Shown here: positions 27,201 to 42,200 of the stretch, in pieces | Position numbering within the stretch: the first letter of the stretch is position 1 | Layout: every line of letters begins with the position of its first letter | Origin: Leuctra nigra | Lineage: Eukaryota > Arthropoda > Insecta > Plecoptera > Leuctridae | Assembly: GCA_934045905.1 (NCBI GenBank) | Contig: OW203771.1 | Location: 2,046,001-2,110,000, forward strand | DNA length: 64,000 nt | Direction: 5' to 3' | Translations under genes and position numbers: made by a program | Notes under the pieces: model-generated | The model's input: only the letters and a program-made list of their open reading frames with translations | The model's database searches: none | What the model was told of the DNA's origin: nothing

Positions 27201-30200
27201 TTCCGTGATTTCCATCAGTGTTTGAAAATCCCGGGAGTGTTTGATGTGATGGTAAAGACGACAGAGAATTCTTGGAAAAGTCTGTACTCTGATCACGCTA
27301 ATGTAAGGGGAGGCGCAATGCAAGTTCCCATATCATTGGAGACAAGAAGTCCCATATTCACAGCCCTCATTCCATTCCACAATCCACAACCAAGTTCGTA
27401 TTGCTCGTCATATTTCCTGAGATTCTTCAACTAGTCAATAACAGAACCGTTACTTTTTAGAGAAACTTTTGTGCACGAAATTGTAATATTAGAAGAAGTA
27501 TGTGAAGGATAGATGTTAAAAATCAATTATTTAAACCTTATCAACACACTTTAATGGTTTTAAATTATATAAATACAATATTTCGTTTAGTTTCACTAAA
27601 CTTTCTTATAGACATTTCTTATAAACAGATGAAAACAAAAGCTTAAAAGTCGACTATAGTCTAGATTCAAATATATTATAAAGATGCTCAAATAATTTTG
27701 ATAAAAAAATCGTGTTCTGACAGAATATATAATCGAATACTTTTTACTCTAAAAGTTTTTCCCGACCTCACTTTATCCGTCGCAGAGCCGTCATGAAAGA
27801 CATTTTGAAACTCCTCTCTCAAAACAATTATCTTCTTCCCCCGGGTACGAAGTCTCTGCGACAAGACATCGCCCTGGGATCGAACTAACTGCTCCTGACA
27901 TCTGCAGATCCAGCTGCTCCTCCCCGCAGCATCACTGCGAGATGTCAGAGCCGAGTGACGTCATCCAGACAGACAGGTGAGTGAGTGGTTAGCCCGCCAG
28001 CACGCGTTACGCCGGATCAGCGCCAGACGCTCGGAATTATACTTTGATAACATTCCATAATGAAGAATCTTCTTGAAAATATACAAAGTGGATCGTAGAG
28101 AATGTTTCGTGTTTTGACGTAGAGCTACGTCTTACCGCGAGGTACTAAAGAGGCAACGACACGACGCGAAACGTCACGACACGACACGAAATGTCGCTGG
28201 CAAAGCTGCCATTGGTGGGGTGAGGGACGCATTGTCAAGGTATAGTGTGTTAGCGGGCGTATAATCTGGGATTTCGCTCACATAGATCTTTTTTTTTAAT
28301 CTTATAACCGCAATAATAACGAGTCAAAAAACCACTCACGGTAAAACTTGTATTGGATAAAAAAATAAATAAAACGCGTAACAAAAAACTGTCTACAAAC
28401 GTAACTAATTTTTTTACACCAAAAGTTACACCAGTTGGACTTTTATTAATGTAGCAAATTGGGTGATTCCATTGCCATTCAACAGAGTATTGTATGAATA
28501 TTAAGATCGTCAACACCAACACATGACGCTCTCCCACTACAGTGATGCCACATTGCCAAGGTATGACGAGGTATTTGACCACCTCGGCAACAAGTGGCTG
28601 TTACCTCTGACGCGGTCATGCCGCCGGACCACGAGTGCGAGCAGAACCGACGCCGTGTCGAGTAGGTGCGACTGCGCCGGCGCCGCAGCGTGCACGGCTC
28701 GTAGGCGTACTTCAACATTGCAGCGCATGCGAACGCGCCTCACAATCCACGGTCACTTGTGATGCATGCGAACGCGGCTTAGACGGCAGTCACTTGTGGT
28801 GCATGCGAACGCGCCTTATAGACGGCAACAACACAGTTCAACAGTACATGCGAACGCGCCTTATAGACGGCACCAACACAGTTCAACAGTGCATGCGAAC
28901 GCGCCTTATAGACGGCAACAACACAGTTCAACAGTGCATGCGAACGCGCCTTATAGACGGCACCAACACAGTTCAACAGTGCATGCGAACGCGCCTTATA
29001 TACGGCAACAACACGGGTCAACAGTGCATGCGAACGCGCCTTATAGACGGCAACAACACGGGTCAACAGTGCATGCGAACGCGCCTTATAGACGGCAACA
29101 ACACGGGTCAACAGTGCATGCGAACGCGCCTTAGAGATGGCTAACACTTTGCTCTTACACTTCACTCGGCAGACATTTTGTGTCACATTATCGTACATTT
29201 ATTTCAATGTCTTTCATTTTTACCACTTTCTCATTATAACCAAATCTAGACGAAAACAATTGAGAAAAAACGACGTTATTTTTTATCAACGCCCGCCGCA
29301 AACCACAAAAGTTATCTTAAACTAGTACTTCTAATCTGTACCACCAGCCTACACTCATAAGAGCTTCTTTGATATAAATATTTTCAGAACTTCTAAAGAT
29401 AGCAAAAAAGCTAAAATGAATAAAGCAACATCTATTGACAACATTGAATTTGCACAAATTCCACTATAAAGATTTGGAAACTCAATAGACCAAAACAGAA
29501 ATTCCTGCGCATGCGTGAAGTTGACAATTTTACACCTTGAGCCGTGTGACATCTCTAAATCACCGCATTCTTAATACGAAAATGATACTGCATTAAGAAG
29601 GCTGATATCTAATTTTCGATTGTTGCTCTATTGTTCTTTAAATTTGTTTCTGTCTGTTTAAAATTTATTTTAACAAAGTACATTTTATATCATGTATTGA
29701 TATCAATAAACTACTATTTAATTACAGATAGGTGAACTTTGAATTCCGTTTATTTAAAAGTATGAATTGAAACTAAATTGATATTTCTTGTCACCACCGG
29801 AACACACGGAATGGTACGTAGTTCCAAACCGGATATAGATGGCACCAGTCATTTCTGTTTTGGTCTTTTTTGAATGTATAAAAATACTTTTGACATTGAT
29901 GTATGTTTCTGTGGATTACCTATATTTACTTTCTCTAGTGGTGCCAATACATTACATACAGACGATGCATTCGGATCTGCAGGTTTTGATAAACTTGTTT
30001 GTGGAACACAGATTGCTACATTTACTTGCTTCGCACCTACTCCACCTACTCGCTGTAAATCTCCCACAAGGACCCATCCTAGGCCGCTAACAAGGTGACA
30101 GCATGAGCCGTCTAGACAAACACAAATAGACACCTCCTATAGCCCAGTAATTTAAAGCAAAAAAAGAGCTGAACCCACCACTAATTGCAACAGAAGGTTT

Positions 30201-33200
30201 CAATACATGAATCGATTCAGAAAAATGCCCTCTACAACATATCCAAAATCCTCCCGAATCCGAGTGCCGGAAGTACTTTTCAATCACTTTTTAAGTTAAT
30301 TTCCCATGTTTATTCCATTCTTCCAAAAAAAACTTTTTTAATGTTACTCCGATTTTGACGAAACTTGGCAGAATTGTTCACCATCCTAAATGAACACAAA
30401 TAGCTCTCTTAACATTTTCCTCTAAATCTCATCGTTTGGGAAATATGGAGCTCGCAAAACGTCAAATTACACTCAAAGTGGCATAAATCGTCGAAAACTG
30501 ACTAAAATATTACTTTTCAATGGGCCATATTTCCCAAACGATGAGATTTAGAGGAAAATGCTAAGAGAGCTATTTGTGTTCATTTAGGATGGTGAACAAT
30601 TCTGCCAAGTTTCGTCAAAATCGGAGTAACATTAAATATTTTTTTTGGAAGAATGGAATTAACATGGGAAATTAACTTAAAAAGTGATTAAAAAGTACTT
30701 CCGGCACTCAGATTCGGGAGAATTTTAGATATGTTGTAGAGGGCATTTTTCTGAATCGATTCATGTATTGAAACCTTCTGTTGCAATTAGTGGTGGGTAT
30801 AATCACAAAATTACTGGACTAATAGCCTAGCCTAGTTGAGTCATCCCTTGGGACATTTGTCATTGAACAGTTGGCACCACGATCATGACGCCAACCGCAC
30901 GTTGCTTCCTCAGTAAATCTTTTCACATTTACCAACAAGCGCGTGTCGACTGTTTTATTTAGTCTACATAATAACTGTTTACAAACCCTAGCCAAAAGGG
31001 TGCTACACAACTTATACGTTAATGTCAATAGAGGCGAAAATTGTATCCACAGAAAGTTTTGATACAGTTATATAATTTTTCTATAAATCCAGGATAAACA
31101 AAATAATCGAGCCCAATTATTGTAATTACATTTTCTGTTTAAACCGAAATCTTTAAGAGGTCTGGGGAAGCAAACGGAAAAGCAATTGGTTCGTCAAATC
31201 GTTTTTTTGAAATTTCTCTTCACCTAACAGAATTTTAAAAAATCAGATAGTAACGACCCATTATAGCTTAATAGACTAAATATTGCACCACAGTAGAGTA
31301 CATTATGTCATGATACGGCCTCAAAGTGTTAAATACGATATTTATGGTAAAATAATCGTATTTAACACTTTGAAGCCGTAACCAGCTGTGTCATAAAGTA
31401 CTGCAGTTTGCTGCATTATTTAGTCTATTAGGCTGTAATGGGTCGTTACTATTTGATTTTTTAAAATTCTGTTAGCGAAAAGAAATTTCAGAAAAACGTT
31501 TTGACGAACCGTGCATTAAAATACACAGTAGTTTTATACTCCTATTGTTCTTCATTTTACGATATTCTAAATTACTGTTCCCACTTGTTGCAGTATTCTA
31601 ATTGGTAAATTTGTCTTGATGTTGTTTCAATTAACATTGCCCCGTGTTATTTCGGCGTAATGTCCTCCACGCGAACGTTCAAGTTTTCACATTTAATACG
31701 TCAATAAATCACACACGAAAACAAATAATTGATATATTTGACGGAGTAGCTCACGAAATACATTCTTACGTAGATTCATAATCAATCGGGATGGATTCGT
31801 AGATTTTCAAGTTACGTATGTATAGAGGATGTATTATTTTCAAATCTACGACACAAGGAGCGAAAGGGTTAAAAGTACCGCAATATCGAGTATAAAAGCA
31901 GAAGAATGAACCGACTAGTGATTCACTCGACAGCAAAACGTCAACTGTGGAGAAAAGAGGTTAGAAAATCTCGTCGTCAGCGCGGCTCTCGCTTCCGGCG
32001 AGATAAGACTAATGTCGGAAGAGATAATATATACAGGGAAAACATGCCTAATAGCCATTTAAATGAGGTAACAGAATCAAAACATACAAATCATAATTGA
32101 ATTATTCGAAATTTAAAAATTCCATCCGAAAATCGCATAAACCTCCGTTCGTCAATGATAAATTCTCCATTGCGAGTACATCGTAATTTAAAAATTCCAT
32201 CCGAAAATCGCATAAACCTCCGTTCGTCAATGTTAAAATCTCCATTGCGTGCACGAGCGGGTGTTTCTCGGACGCCGCTCGTGCATTGGCGCGCAGGTGT
32301 CCCGATCACCGCCTGCTTGATAATGCTCAGCTGTGCGCGGGTGTTCAGTAAGCCGTGCCAATGTGAATCTGAACGAACCTGTCAAACTGTCAGGCCACAT
32401 GATGCGAACTAATTAATTACGTTATTATGACAGCTAATTGGATAGTAATTTTGAATTAGCCAGTTTGCTGGATTTCGTAATTGTTGTAGGTAGAGCATCT
32501 GTCTAATATACATGCAAGTTTGTATCATCAATATTGCAAACATTCTGAGTGGTAGAGAGAAATTAAAATTGTAAATACGCCGATCGATGTATTTAGTTGA
32601 GTATTTCAGATCTAAAAGATTTCACTTTCGTTATTCGAGATGCACTCTGGTGGCTATTGTGGAACTAGGTAAATGGCGGCTATTAAGGGCACATTTGCAT
32701 AAACATAAATATTTGCTATAGTTGTTTGTTATGGCTATAAAAAAGTTAATTTATAACTAAACTGCAATTTCATTTGTTTCTCCTTTTTCACTGCACTATG
32801 GAAACACGAAATGTAAAAACAAATAAATTAATCAGTAGACTGATAGTAGCCATCTTGCCAGAAGTGGCTCCATCACATATCGCTTATTTGCGGGAATAGA
32901 AGGGGTCTTGAACAACTTTTAAGAAACACTGAAAATTAACAGAAAGCGAAAACAATACAATCGATATCATAAAGTTTGATCCTGAATTTGGATCCACCAT
33001 TGCTCCTCGCCGATTGTCAGCTGTTTATTTCAAGCAACGCCGCTATCAGTTCGCATAGGAAGTGAAGTCGGAGCGCGGTTGCCACATCTCCAGTCACTCC
33101 GCCACCTAGTCAGACGCGACAGACTGACTGGCAACACTGTATACCCATCTCACCCACTGACAGCATCCTATCAACCTGCCACCCACGCCTTCCACAGGAT

Positions 33201-36200
33201 ATCATGTACACTCCGAGCCAAAACCACAGTCAAGAAGCCTTCGGGGCGACCAGGTGAAGAATCAATTCGAGAATACGTCAAATTTTAAAACGGTACGATC
33301 TTCTTTTGTTTTATATCAGCAATGTAAAATTATTGAATTTTCCACCTGAGGACGGACATTTTGTTGGCACGTTGACGGGTCGGATTATGACTTTATTGAG
33401 GTAACTCGATGTATTTTTGTAATGTGAGTGATTCCTCTTCGTACTAAAGATATCTCCGGAGCCTATACAATTTCCCAGGTACGCAAAAAGCAGAGAATCA
33501 CATCTATTCTGCATGCCATCAAGATGGTGGCAGACAACAATGAGATGACATCACGTCGTACTCTTCTGCAACTAAGCTAACGCCGCTGGATGAATGATTG
33601 TGATGATGATTGGGAGATGATGATGGCGAATAGGTAAGGATTGACGGTGGGAAGCCGTGGTCGTGGCCTATTAGTACAGGGAACCTTCCCATCATTTGAC
33701 TCTCGACTGAGGAAAACCACGAGAATATCAACAGTCAGGTGGAACCACAGACACGGGTAGCAAATCATGGAAATATTGCACGATCGTGGCAAGATAATCA
33801 ATGTTACAAATAATTACCCCATTATTCTCCATCAAATAAAAGAAAAAAATTGTTGCATGTTAAATCCCATTATTGTAATGTCCAAAAATCCCACAATTTT
33901 ACCAAAATATTACCCCAACCATCTTTCTTTGACCTGGACAGGTTTGTGAATTTTCCCGAACTCTATTAATTCTGCAACTATTTTCACCAATGTCTGTTTC
34001 CATGCAATGCTATTCAAACGGCAGCGAGGAGATCTCACGTGTAAACAGCGCGAAAACGCTTACATAATCGCCACCACACGCGGAGCGGTTTGCGCGCACT
34101 GTTTGCTCTCTAATGATTAAGTCAGCGTCATCAAGTGCAGAATACTCGAGCAGGGCAGAGGTGAAGGTTACACAAGAGTAAGACCCAATCTGCCGGCGAA
34201 CGTATGAATTAATAACATCGGAAAGGAAACGTGTGTGGAAAGCGCAACCCGACGAAAGGAAAATCCGGGAAATGGCGCTCGGGGATGCAAATTCATTTCC
34301 CCCTGAAACCCGCACGCAATTTCCTCTCCTGGGATTAACCAGCCCGGTGTTATCCCCTGGCGTGTAGGCAGCCCGCACTACGTGGCGAGAAAGAGATTTG
34401 AGTCGGTCAGCATACGTTATAGGTCAGGGGCCGGCAACCTTTTTTGGTCAAGGAGCCAATTCCCAAAAACTTATAAATTAGAAAATAATGGGAGCCAATT
34501 GAATTACAAGTTTATTTTGATATTGTGACGAAATTGTTGCCCCGCAGGGCGTTTTTTAAGAGGGCTTGGTAGTGAGCGTGGCCTTGACGTGTTTTTTAAT
34601 CGATTTTTATCAATATCTTTTTCCAGTGTAATTGTTAACAAAATAGGGCTATGGACGTGAATTCAGAACAGTTCAATGAAAATAATTTCATAGTTTGGAA
34701 TAAGTTATTAGTTTTATTTTGTCCAACAGGTTTTTAGAACCCGAAAATTTTGTAATTTTCTGGTTCGGGGCAAAAGAAAGTCAAGCACAATATCATCATA
34801 AAATATTGCTTTCAACACAAATTGGGTTTCTTGGGAATTTTATAGGCAAGAGCTTTTAAGCTGTCAAAGTCTCCAAGCGGAAAAGCTCTACAAATCGTTT
34901 TTTCAGGATGTCCAAGTCGATGACGTAAGATAAGGGTCAAGGTATACACATAAAAAGGCTCCATTTAAATTATTTTTCTTTCACAACTTTCAAAAGTCAG
35001 CATAGTAGCACAAACAATCATGTCTAAAGATGACTTCTATAAAAATCCCAGTGATGGAGCCTTTTCTGTAGATTGTAGTCCCCTTCTTTCGAGGTACAAA
35101 TGGTAAATTTGCTTTGTAATGTCGAAAATCGAAGGAAATCAATGCGCTAATTTTCCGAATTGATTATTTTCGAGTTGTAACTGGACGTGAGGGATGTTTT
35201 GACCTGCTGACCTCGGGAGGGATGGTTCCGGTGACCTAGGTCACGCCTCTGGTCTTGACATGCCCTAGACCTAGATCCCCCGGCTCATGTTGCCCCAGGA
35301 TCGATCCCCCCCCCCCACCCCCGCGCAGGAGGAATGTAAGTGCAATTGCGGCGCAAAGGTCACGCGGTGATGAGTTCAACCCTTGCCATTAGGAGGCGCT
35401 TGCATCGCTCAGGGGTTAGGTGTTCGGAACTCGTATTTCCCAAGATACAATACATGTTTTTGTAGGTAAGTTGCGAAATAAAAGCGATTTTGCCGCTTGT
35501 TGCTGGCACTTTTTTGGATGCGATTCGAGACAAAATGGGTTGACAAAATAATTTGATATTTTAACCATGATTATAGATAAAAGACAAACTAAGGGTTACA
35601 TTTTTAATTTTTTACATTTTCATTAATTAGTAATAATTTTTTAATTTTTGGTGAAAATTGACAAGAAGATGAAAGAAAATGGCGAGACTCGCTGGATGCC
35701 GTATTAAATTTCATTTTAAAACGTGTCAAGAGATAGCCTAAGTTTGTCCTTTATCTAGATTAAAATTTGGAAGCAAATGATTAACAGGTTTGGTCTCCAA
35801 TCGTATCGGAAATTTCATAGTTTTGCGCGGTTTTGTTGAATAACCGGCGCCTAATTAACAAGGCACAAAGCAAAAATTAAAAAGTGCTACTAATATACAA
35901 TCAGACTAATCATGTGAACATCCTGTAAAAGTTAAACTCACTTATGAAACAATTTTTCTCTCACAATTTGCTAAAACGGCGAGCTTAAGGGATGTGAAGA
36001 TTAGGATATGTGACGTGTGACGTCATTATAGGCTGACGTATAATGTCATGTGGTGGAGGGGAGGGAGGGGAGTGGCCGAGAGAATGTGACGTCACCAAAT
36101 CAAAAGAAGCCATAGATATTATGTAATTGGAAAAGGGAACTGGAACATTCCCATTATTCTCAATTCTAAGGGAAACGATTGTGGACCTAACCTTGAGGTT

Positions 36201-39200
36201 CCTGAGGGAAGGGTAGGTGCAGGGGAAGAACGCTGTAAGTCACATTCGGATGAAACTGAGATAAACGAGGTTTTATGTTGAAACTTGTATTTATCTTCCA
36301 TAGAAAGATATTTCAATTGCGTTTTTCAACACTTTGCGGCAATAATTTCTAAAAACCGAGGGTATATTCTAAAAGCTATATATCACTGTATGTTTCAAAA
36401 ACTGGACTCATACTTCATAATGTCTGCGATATAGTTTCTATATTATTTCCATGTTAAAGGGCACAAGGTCAACTCTACTTTGTGTCACCGTCAAACAATC
36501 GACATTTATAAATGGAAATTACATGTTTTGAAAGCACACAGTTCTTTTCAGTATTATTTTTGCTCCAGTTTGTTAACGAGCTCCTCGATATTCCTATCGC
36601 ATTTCCCATTATGAATTTGCCGTCAGTTAAACTAATTATAATGTATAATGTGAGCGCAGCGCCCCACGCGGCGGAATGTAATGAAAACAGACGGCTGTTT
36701 TACCGACCGATGTGCAGTTGCACGACGTCGCTGAACGAGACGAATTGCTCTCTTCAATGAGGGTAATTGGATGCTGGAGCTGGGTTAAATGTTGCACAAT
36801 TCGAGGGAATTTAGCTCAATTGTGCAGAACTTTGCCTGTATGAAATATGTCTGAATCGGCAGACCGTGTCATGCGAGATGTTGGTCAAATTGAGATGAGA
36901 TAAAACTTATGCCCACTGATAATCAATGGTTTTCCTTTAGTTTTACCAAAACAAAATAACTTTTTTCATGAGCGTTAATCCATAGAGATAACCAAGTATC
37001 GCACTGTACTTATTGGCTCATCGAATTCAAAAGTAATTGCTCAGAAAAAAATAAGAATAAAATCCTAACAAAAATAGCCATAAAGTGGTCAGTAAGAAAA
37101 AATTGATATTTATCGATACGTATGGAGAGAATCTTTTTTGTATTTACTACTACCGACCTCAGCAATAAGGCTAATAGTAAAACAAAGAATTTCACTTTCT
37201 TTTCCGTGTTTTAAAAATACAATCTAATTGAACGAAATAAAAAGGGGGCAACAGGTAAAAGAGCATTCTGACGATCCTTTGAAGTTGTTCAATGAAACCT
37301 CAAACACGCCAAGCCCGTGTATTTCAACAACATAGATCACTTACTTCGCATACTGACGCAACAAGAGCTAAACCCTCGCAAACATCTGCACCTCATGAAA
37401 CGCCAGTGAATCTGGTTTTACGACAGAAGCGTGCCGTCGATGTTCCAATCGCATCCAAGTGCAAGTTTAATGTGCAATATAATGACAGGCCATGTGTTGC
37501 ATCGATGAGCCGCAATGCATGCCGGATGAACAGGCACGCTGAGCGCATGCGCAACAGAGACGCAATGCATGCTGGGATGAACAGGCACGCTCGGCGCTTG
37601 CGCAACAGAGACGCAATGCATGCTGGGATGAACAGGCACGCTCGGCGCTTGCGCAACAGAGACGCAATGCATGCTAGGATGAACAGGCACGCTGAGCGCA
37701 TGCGCAACAGAGACGCAATGCATGCTGGGATGAACAGGCACGCTCGGCGCTTGCGCAACAGAGACGCAATGCATGCTGGGATGAACAGGCACGCTGGGTG
37801 CTTGCGCACAAGCTTTGAATGTCAAGGTGATACTAGCGCTCGGTCGTTTTAGAAAATTGAGAGAAAAATTGTTTCATAAGTGAGTGTAACTTTTACAGGA
37901 TGTTCATATGATCAGTCTGATTGTATATTAGTAGCCCCTTTTAATTTTTGCTTATTGCATCGTTAATTAGGCACCGGTTATTCAATAAAACCGCGCAAAA
38001 CGATGAAATTTGCGATACGATTGGAGACCAAACCCGTAAACCAATTGATCTCAAATTTTAATCACGATTAGATGAAAGACAAACTTAGGGTTATCACTTG
38101 GCACATTTTTGAAATTTAATTTTTTACAACGCCCAGGGAGACGAGAAAATAGGTTATTTTTCACCCTAAATCCACTAATTATTACTAATTAACGAAGCAA
38201 AAAATTAAAAATGTACCAAGGGATAACCCTAAGTTTGTCTTTTATCTAATCACGATTAAAATTTCAAATAATTTGGTCTACCCATTTCGTCTCCAATCGT
38301 ATCGCAAAAAGTGTCTACAAAAAGCAGCAAAATCGCTCGCGCTTGCAGCACCTGAAATACTTACACGAGGCACAAGTGTATGTGCACTTTGGTAAATTAA
38401 AAATAGTATTCGAAAGAAACGGATTGACTGATAAATATGTGATGTCACCATCATTGATAATAACAATGATGGTCGCGAAACCTGACCATACGTTTCGTTC
38501 AAATACCGTTTTTACTCTGGCCAAGTGAGTGTAGAAGTGTATACGAAATTAAAATTAAGATCAGGATACCAAAAGAACATAATTTTTGTTAAATTTCTTT
38601 GACGAAAATGAACGGAGCATGACGAACTGGACTTGCCCTCACGAGGTGCCGGGTTCGATTCCCGCGCCCGTCCTTCATGCATTTCATGTTCTTTCCCTCC
38701 GAGAGGCAAATACTTGGAAGGTTCCCTCCTAATAGGCCGCGACTCTCTCCTTCCCCCCGTCCATCCTTATCTATCATAATGAGCGGACGTTAATGCCATA
38801 ATTAAGGGCATATTCAGGGGGGGGGGGGGGGGGGGGCAAAATCAGGGTTTCATCTAAGAAAATAAGCACATTTAAAATAATGTGAAAAAAAACACTTAAA
38901 AATAGACAGATCATGTCAAAAACGTTACAAAATTTTTAGAATGAAGTTAAAATTCCAAAATATTTCCGGGGCTATGCTCCCCGGACTTGTATTTTATAAT
39001 GAGTTACGTAAATGTATACCAAGTTTTAAACGTCGTAGACCAATTTTTTGATATTTGTATTTATAATTTCCTAAAACAGCAATACACTGCGTTTCAAAAT
39101 TGCAAAGAAATGAATGACCTGGATCCAAAATTTTCTCCTGGATACGCCCTTGAACAAATTCATTCATCCAACACTATTAAGCCTAGTTGTAGATCATGCC

Positions 39201-42200
39201 CCCCCCCCCCCCCCCCCCAGCCCGCGAGTTCACGCAATGACGTATGTTCGCTCACTGCGTGGGAGTATCCAGGCACATTGTCCGATGTTTGCAGGGCGGG
39301 GTGTAGCGTGTACTAATTAACAGGCTCTTGGCTTGATAAGGGTTGATGTGGGGTGCACTGGGGCGATGAAGATGAGGGTCAGCCATGTCAAGATGACGAG
39401 ACGCGAGTGTCGGGCGCAATCACTTCATTTGTTTCTTCACGCTCTTTACGCACTGGCATTTTCTCAGACATAAAACACTAAATTGGCCAAACTATTGCAC
39501 ATAAGAGGAATATAATGTATTTTCCTAATTCTATAAGTGATTCTTCAACCAACTTGACCCTTTTCGTCCCAATATTTTGGTCCCGAAATTTGTTGACGAA
39601 ATATTGCTGTTGCGCAATACAAAAATCGCAGAGGCCGCAATTTTCACTCTACAGACTTGCAAGTGGGCTCGTTGTCTTCGTTATGAATAGGCGAAGAGGG
39701 CACTAAGTTTCTCAATAACTTCATTTCTAAACTGGCCACAGGCACCAATAAATGTGGGGTTTCTTTCTCGATGAAAACTCCGGTACACCGATTTTATTTT
39801 AGAAAAATTGCAATAAAAATAGCGAAAAAGGACTGTAGTACTCCCTAAGTTTACGTATTATGATTATCCATGCCAAGTTTCAGCTTGCTATGTTGAACGG
39901 TTATTCAGTTTCGATCTTTTCTGTGAATCATCTTGAACCAGTTTGGATCGTCCCGGATATTTTTCGACTTTCCAAAATGGGTTGATTTCGCTAAATATCG
40001 GTCTCAGCTGACATCTACTTACAATATTCGCCCTGAAATTAAAAAATCATACCCCCCTGGAATCCCCTTCATGACACTGTTCTGCAAGTAGCGACGGAAT
40101 AATTGATTATGATGATGATGAAGAAGTAAGGATGGATGGTGGGATGTATGCTCATTAATTAATTGGATGCTTTCCAGCATTTGCCTCTTGAGAGACATAT
40201 GAGGAGCGTGTTCACAAAGCATCACATGCAAACATAATATAGGAGGTGGCTTCATGATTCACGCTTCGAAGGTCTATCATACACAAATCGTTGGTGGATC
40301 AAAGAATTTGATCGATGTTAAAATCGTAGGAATCGTCGTCTCTCGGAAAGTACAGGGTACTTGTTGCTTTATGACCTATAAGCTCTATGTTTTGTTACCG
40401 TTGGATGGAATACTTGTACGTTTCAATACTGAACATTAGTGTGTATTGGAGCATTGTTAATGGAACACTCCCAGAGAATCTCATAGATGTGTATTTCAAC
40501 TCAGTGGCGACATCTGGTGACAGCTTTCAAACTATTCGATGAAGATTACATTCCTGCTACAGATATGCTTTCAGGGCGACATATTAATTATCAGACTAGA
40601 AATGTCACAGCCACTCAGAATGTCACACCAAGAGAAGGAACTTACACAATCTACACTTCATTGTCAGTCGGCTTGCAAGTTGTCAACTGAAGCGAAAAAG
40701 CTCAGCTATTCAGGTTCGCAATTACTTCGAAGTTGACTTTTAATGACGCCGCCGGTGGCAAAATCTTTTGAATTTGCAGTTCACTTGCGTAACGTCAAAG
40801 GTAATTCTTGGAAAACATCCCGATTCACCAGTGAGGCGAGGAAATGTTGTTCGAGCTTAAAAGCTGTTAAAACGCTTTAAATACAGCCAAAGAATTGAGG
40901 ACATTTGTGCAGACGATTCGGCTTCCCTTATCGTACAAAAAGTAACACTCCATTGCCGCAAATGTGCTATTACAAACATTTCTGAGAATCTTACTTTAAT
41001 CAAACTACTTTATAGCGCAACTGCCATTTTTTTTATGATTGAAAAATAATAAGTGCGTTTGCTATACTAAAAGGTAACCGTTATTTAGTCCATCTTAGGA
41101 ATATAAACATCACGATATACAACATTTGTGCCCAAAGTCGTGGATGATCTGAAACAAAACATCAGATTTTCTACGACTTTGAGCAAAACAAATATTCGTA
41201 AGATGGTGTTTAAAATCGACTAACAAAATTAGTAACGCTAATATTATTCAAATTCTTCGTAAATTGAACGGTATAGAATATTATGACGAGTGCAGCCGAC
41301 TTTGAACAGCAAGCAGCATGTAGAATGGAGCTGCAAGGCGATGCGAGGACAAGGACCGCATAACGAGATGGATGATCCCATGGCCTGGACCTCTACAGAT
41401 CCGCAGCTGATAACACGCCCGGGCGATGAGAGATGCAACAGATAACCATCGCAAGTAGCATGAGAGATGCAACAGATAACCATCACAAGTAGCACATTAC
41501 CTTTTACAGCCCGGCCCAAGTACAAGGGAAACACAGCGAAATCATTTACATCTCAACATTACGAAAAGCGGTTTTTAAAAACGAGTGTATAATTATTTGA
41601 TCGCATTCCGTGGATCCGTGGTTCGATTCCCGAAGAAATTATGAGAAGGTATACTACTAGGTCAGGACCACTTCCTCCCCACATTCCATCCTTTCTTCAT
41701 CAGATGGGGGTCTGGGAAAATTCACATCCAAATATTGGCAATATTCCCCAAAATCTGGAATATGCTTGTTTTAATATTGGGAATATGTTATAGACTTCAA
41801 ATTGTGCACACAACCACATATCATAAGGCTAATCTTATTCAATAAAATATCCATATAAGTAAAAAAAATCTGTCTATAATCTCCCCCCCCCCCCCCACAC
41901 AAAAAAAAAAAAAAAAACGCACATTTTCACATCACTAATGACAATCATACATCCGTCGCCATTAGCGAAGTTGCAGAACATTGCGACGTTAAACACCATT
42001 ATATTTAAATCACACACACACACATGTGGGCCTCTGCAGGGAAAAGGATTATAAAAGTACGTAAAAACACATGATATCTCCTTGTTTTTGTCCTCCCCCG
42101 GCGCCCGAACCTACGTCAATCCGCATGTGCAACTAAATCTCGACTTCTTATCAACTGCTCCAACTCGAACACCGGCTCATCGACTCTGAGTGTAATCCCA

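Noticed and set aside
28635..29198. Repetitive proteins on both strands over the 45-bp array
   Set aside because: The 45-bp unit leaves several frames open on both strands at once, which is not evidence of coding.
37292..37852. 186-residue repeat protein and its antisense frames over the 51-bp array
   Set aside because: Same cause: a 51-bp unit keeps frames open. No conserved motif and no splice signals.
38640..38670. tRNA gene
   Set aside because: Only a B-box-like segment is present; no acceptor stem or anticodon arm. Assigned to a SINE.
38987..39320. Frames with a poly-Pro stretch
   Set aside because: They are translations of a poly-C homopolymer in AT-rich DNA without splice context.
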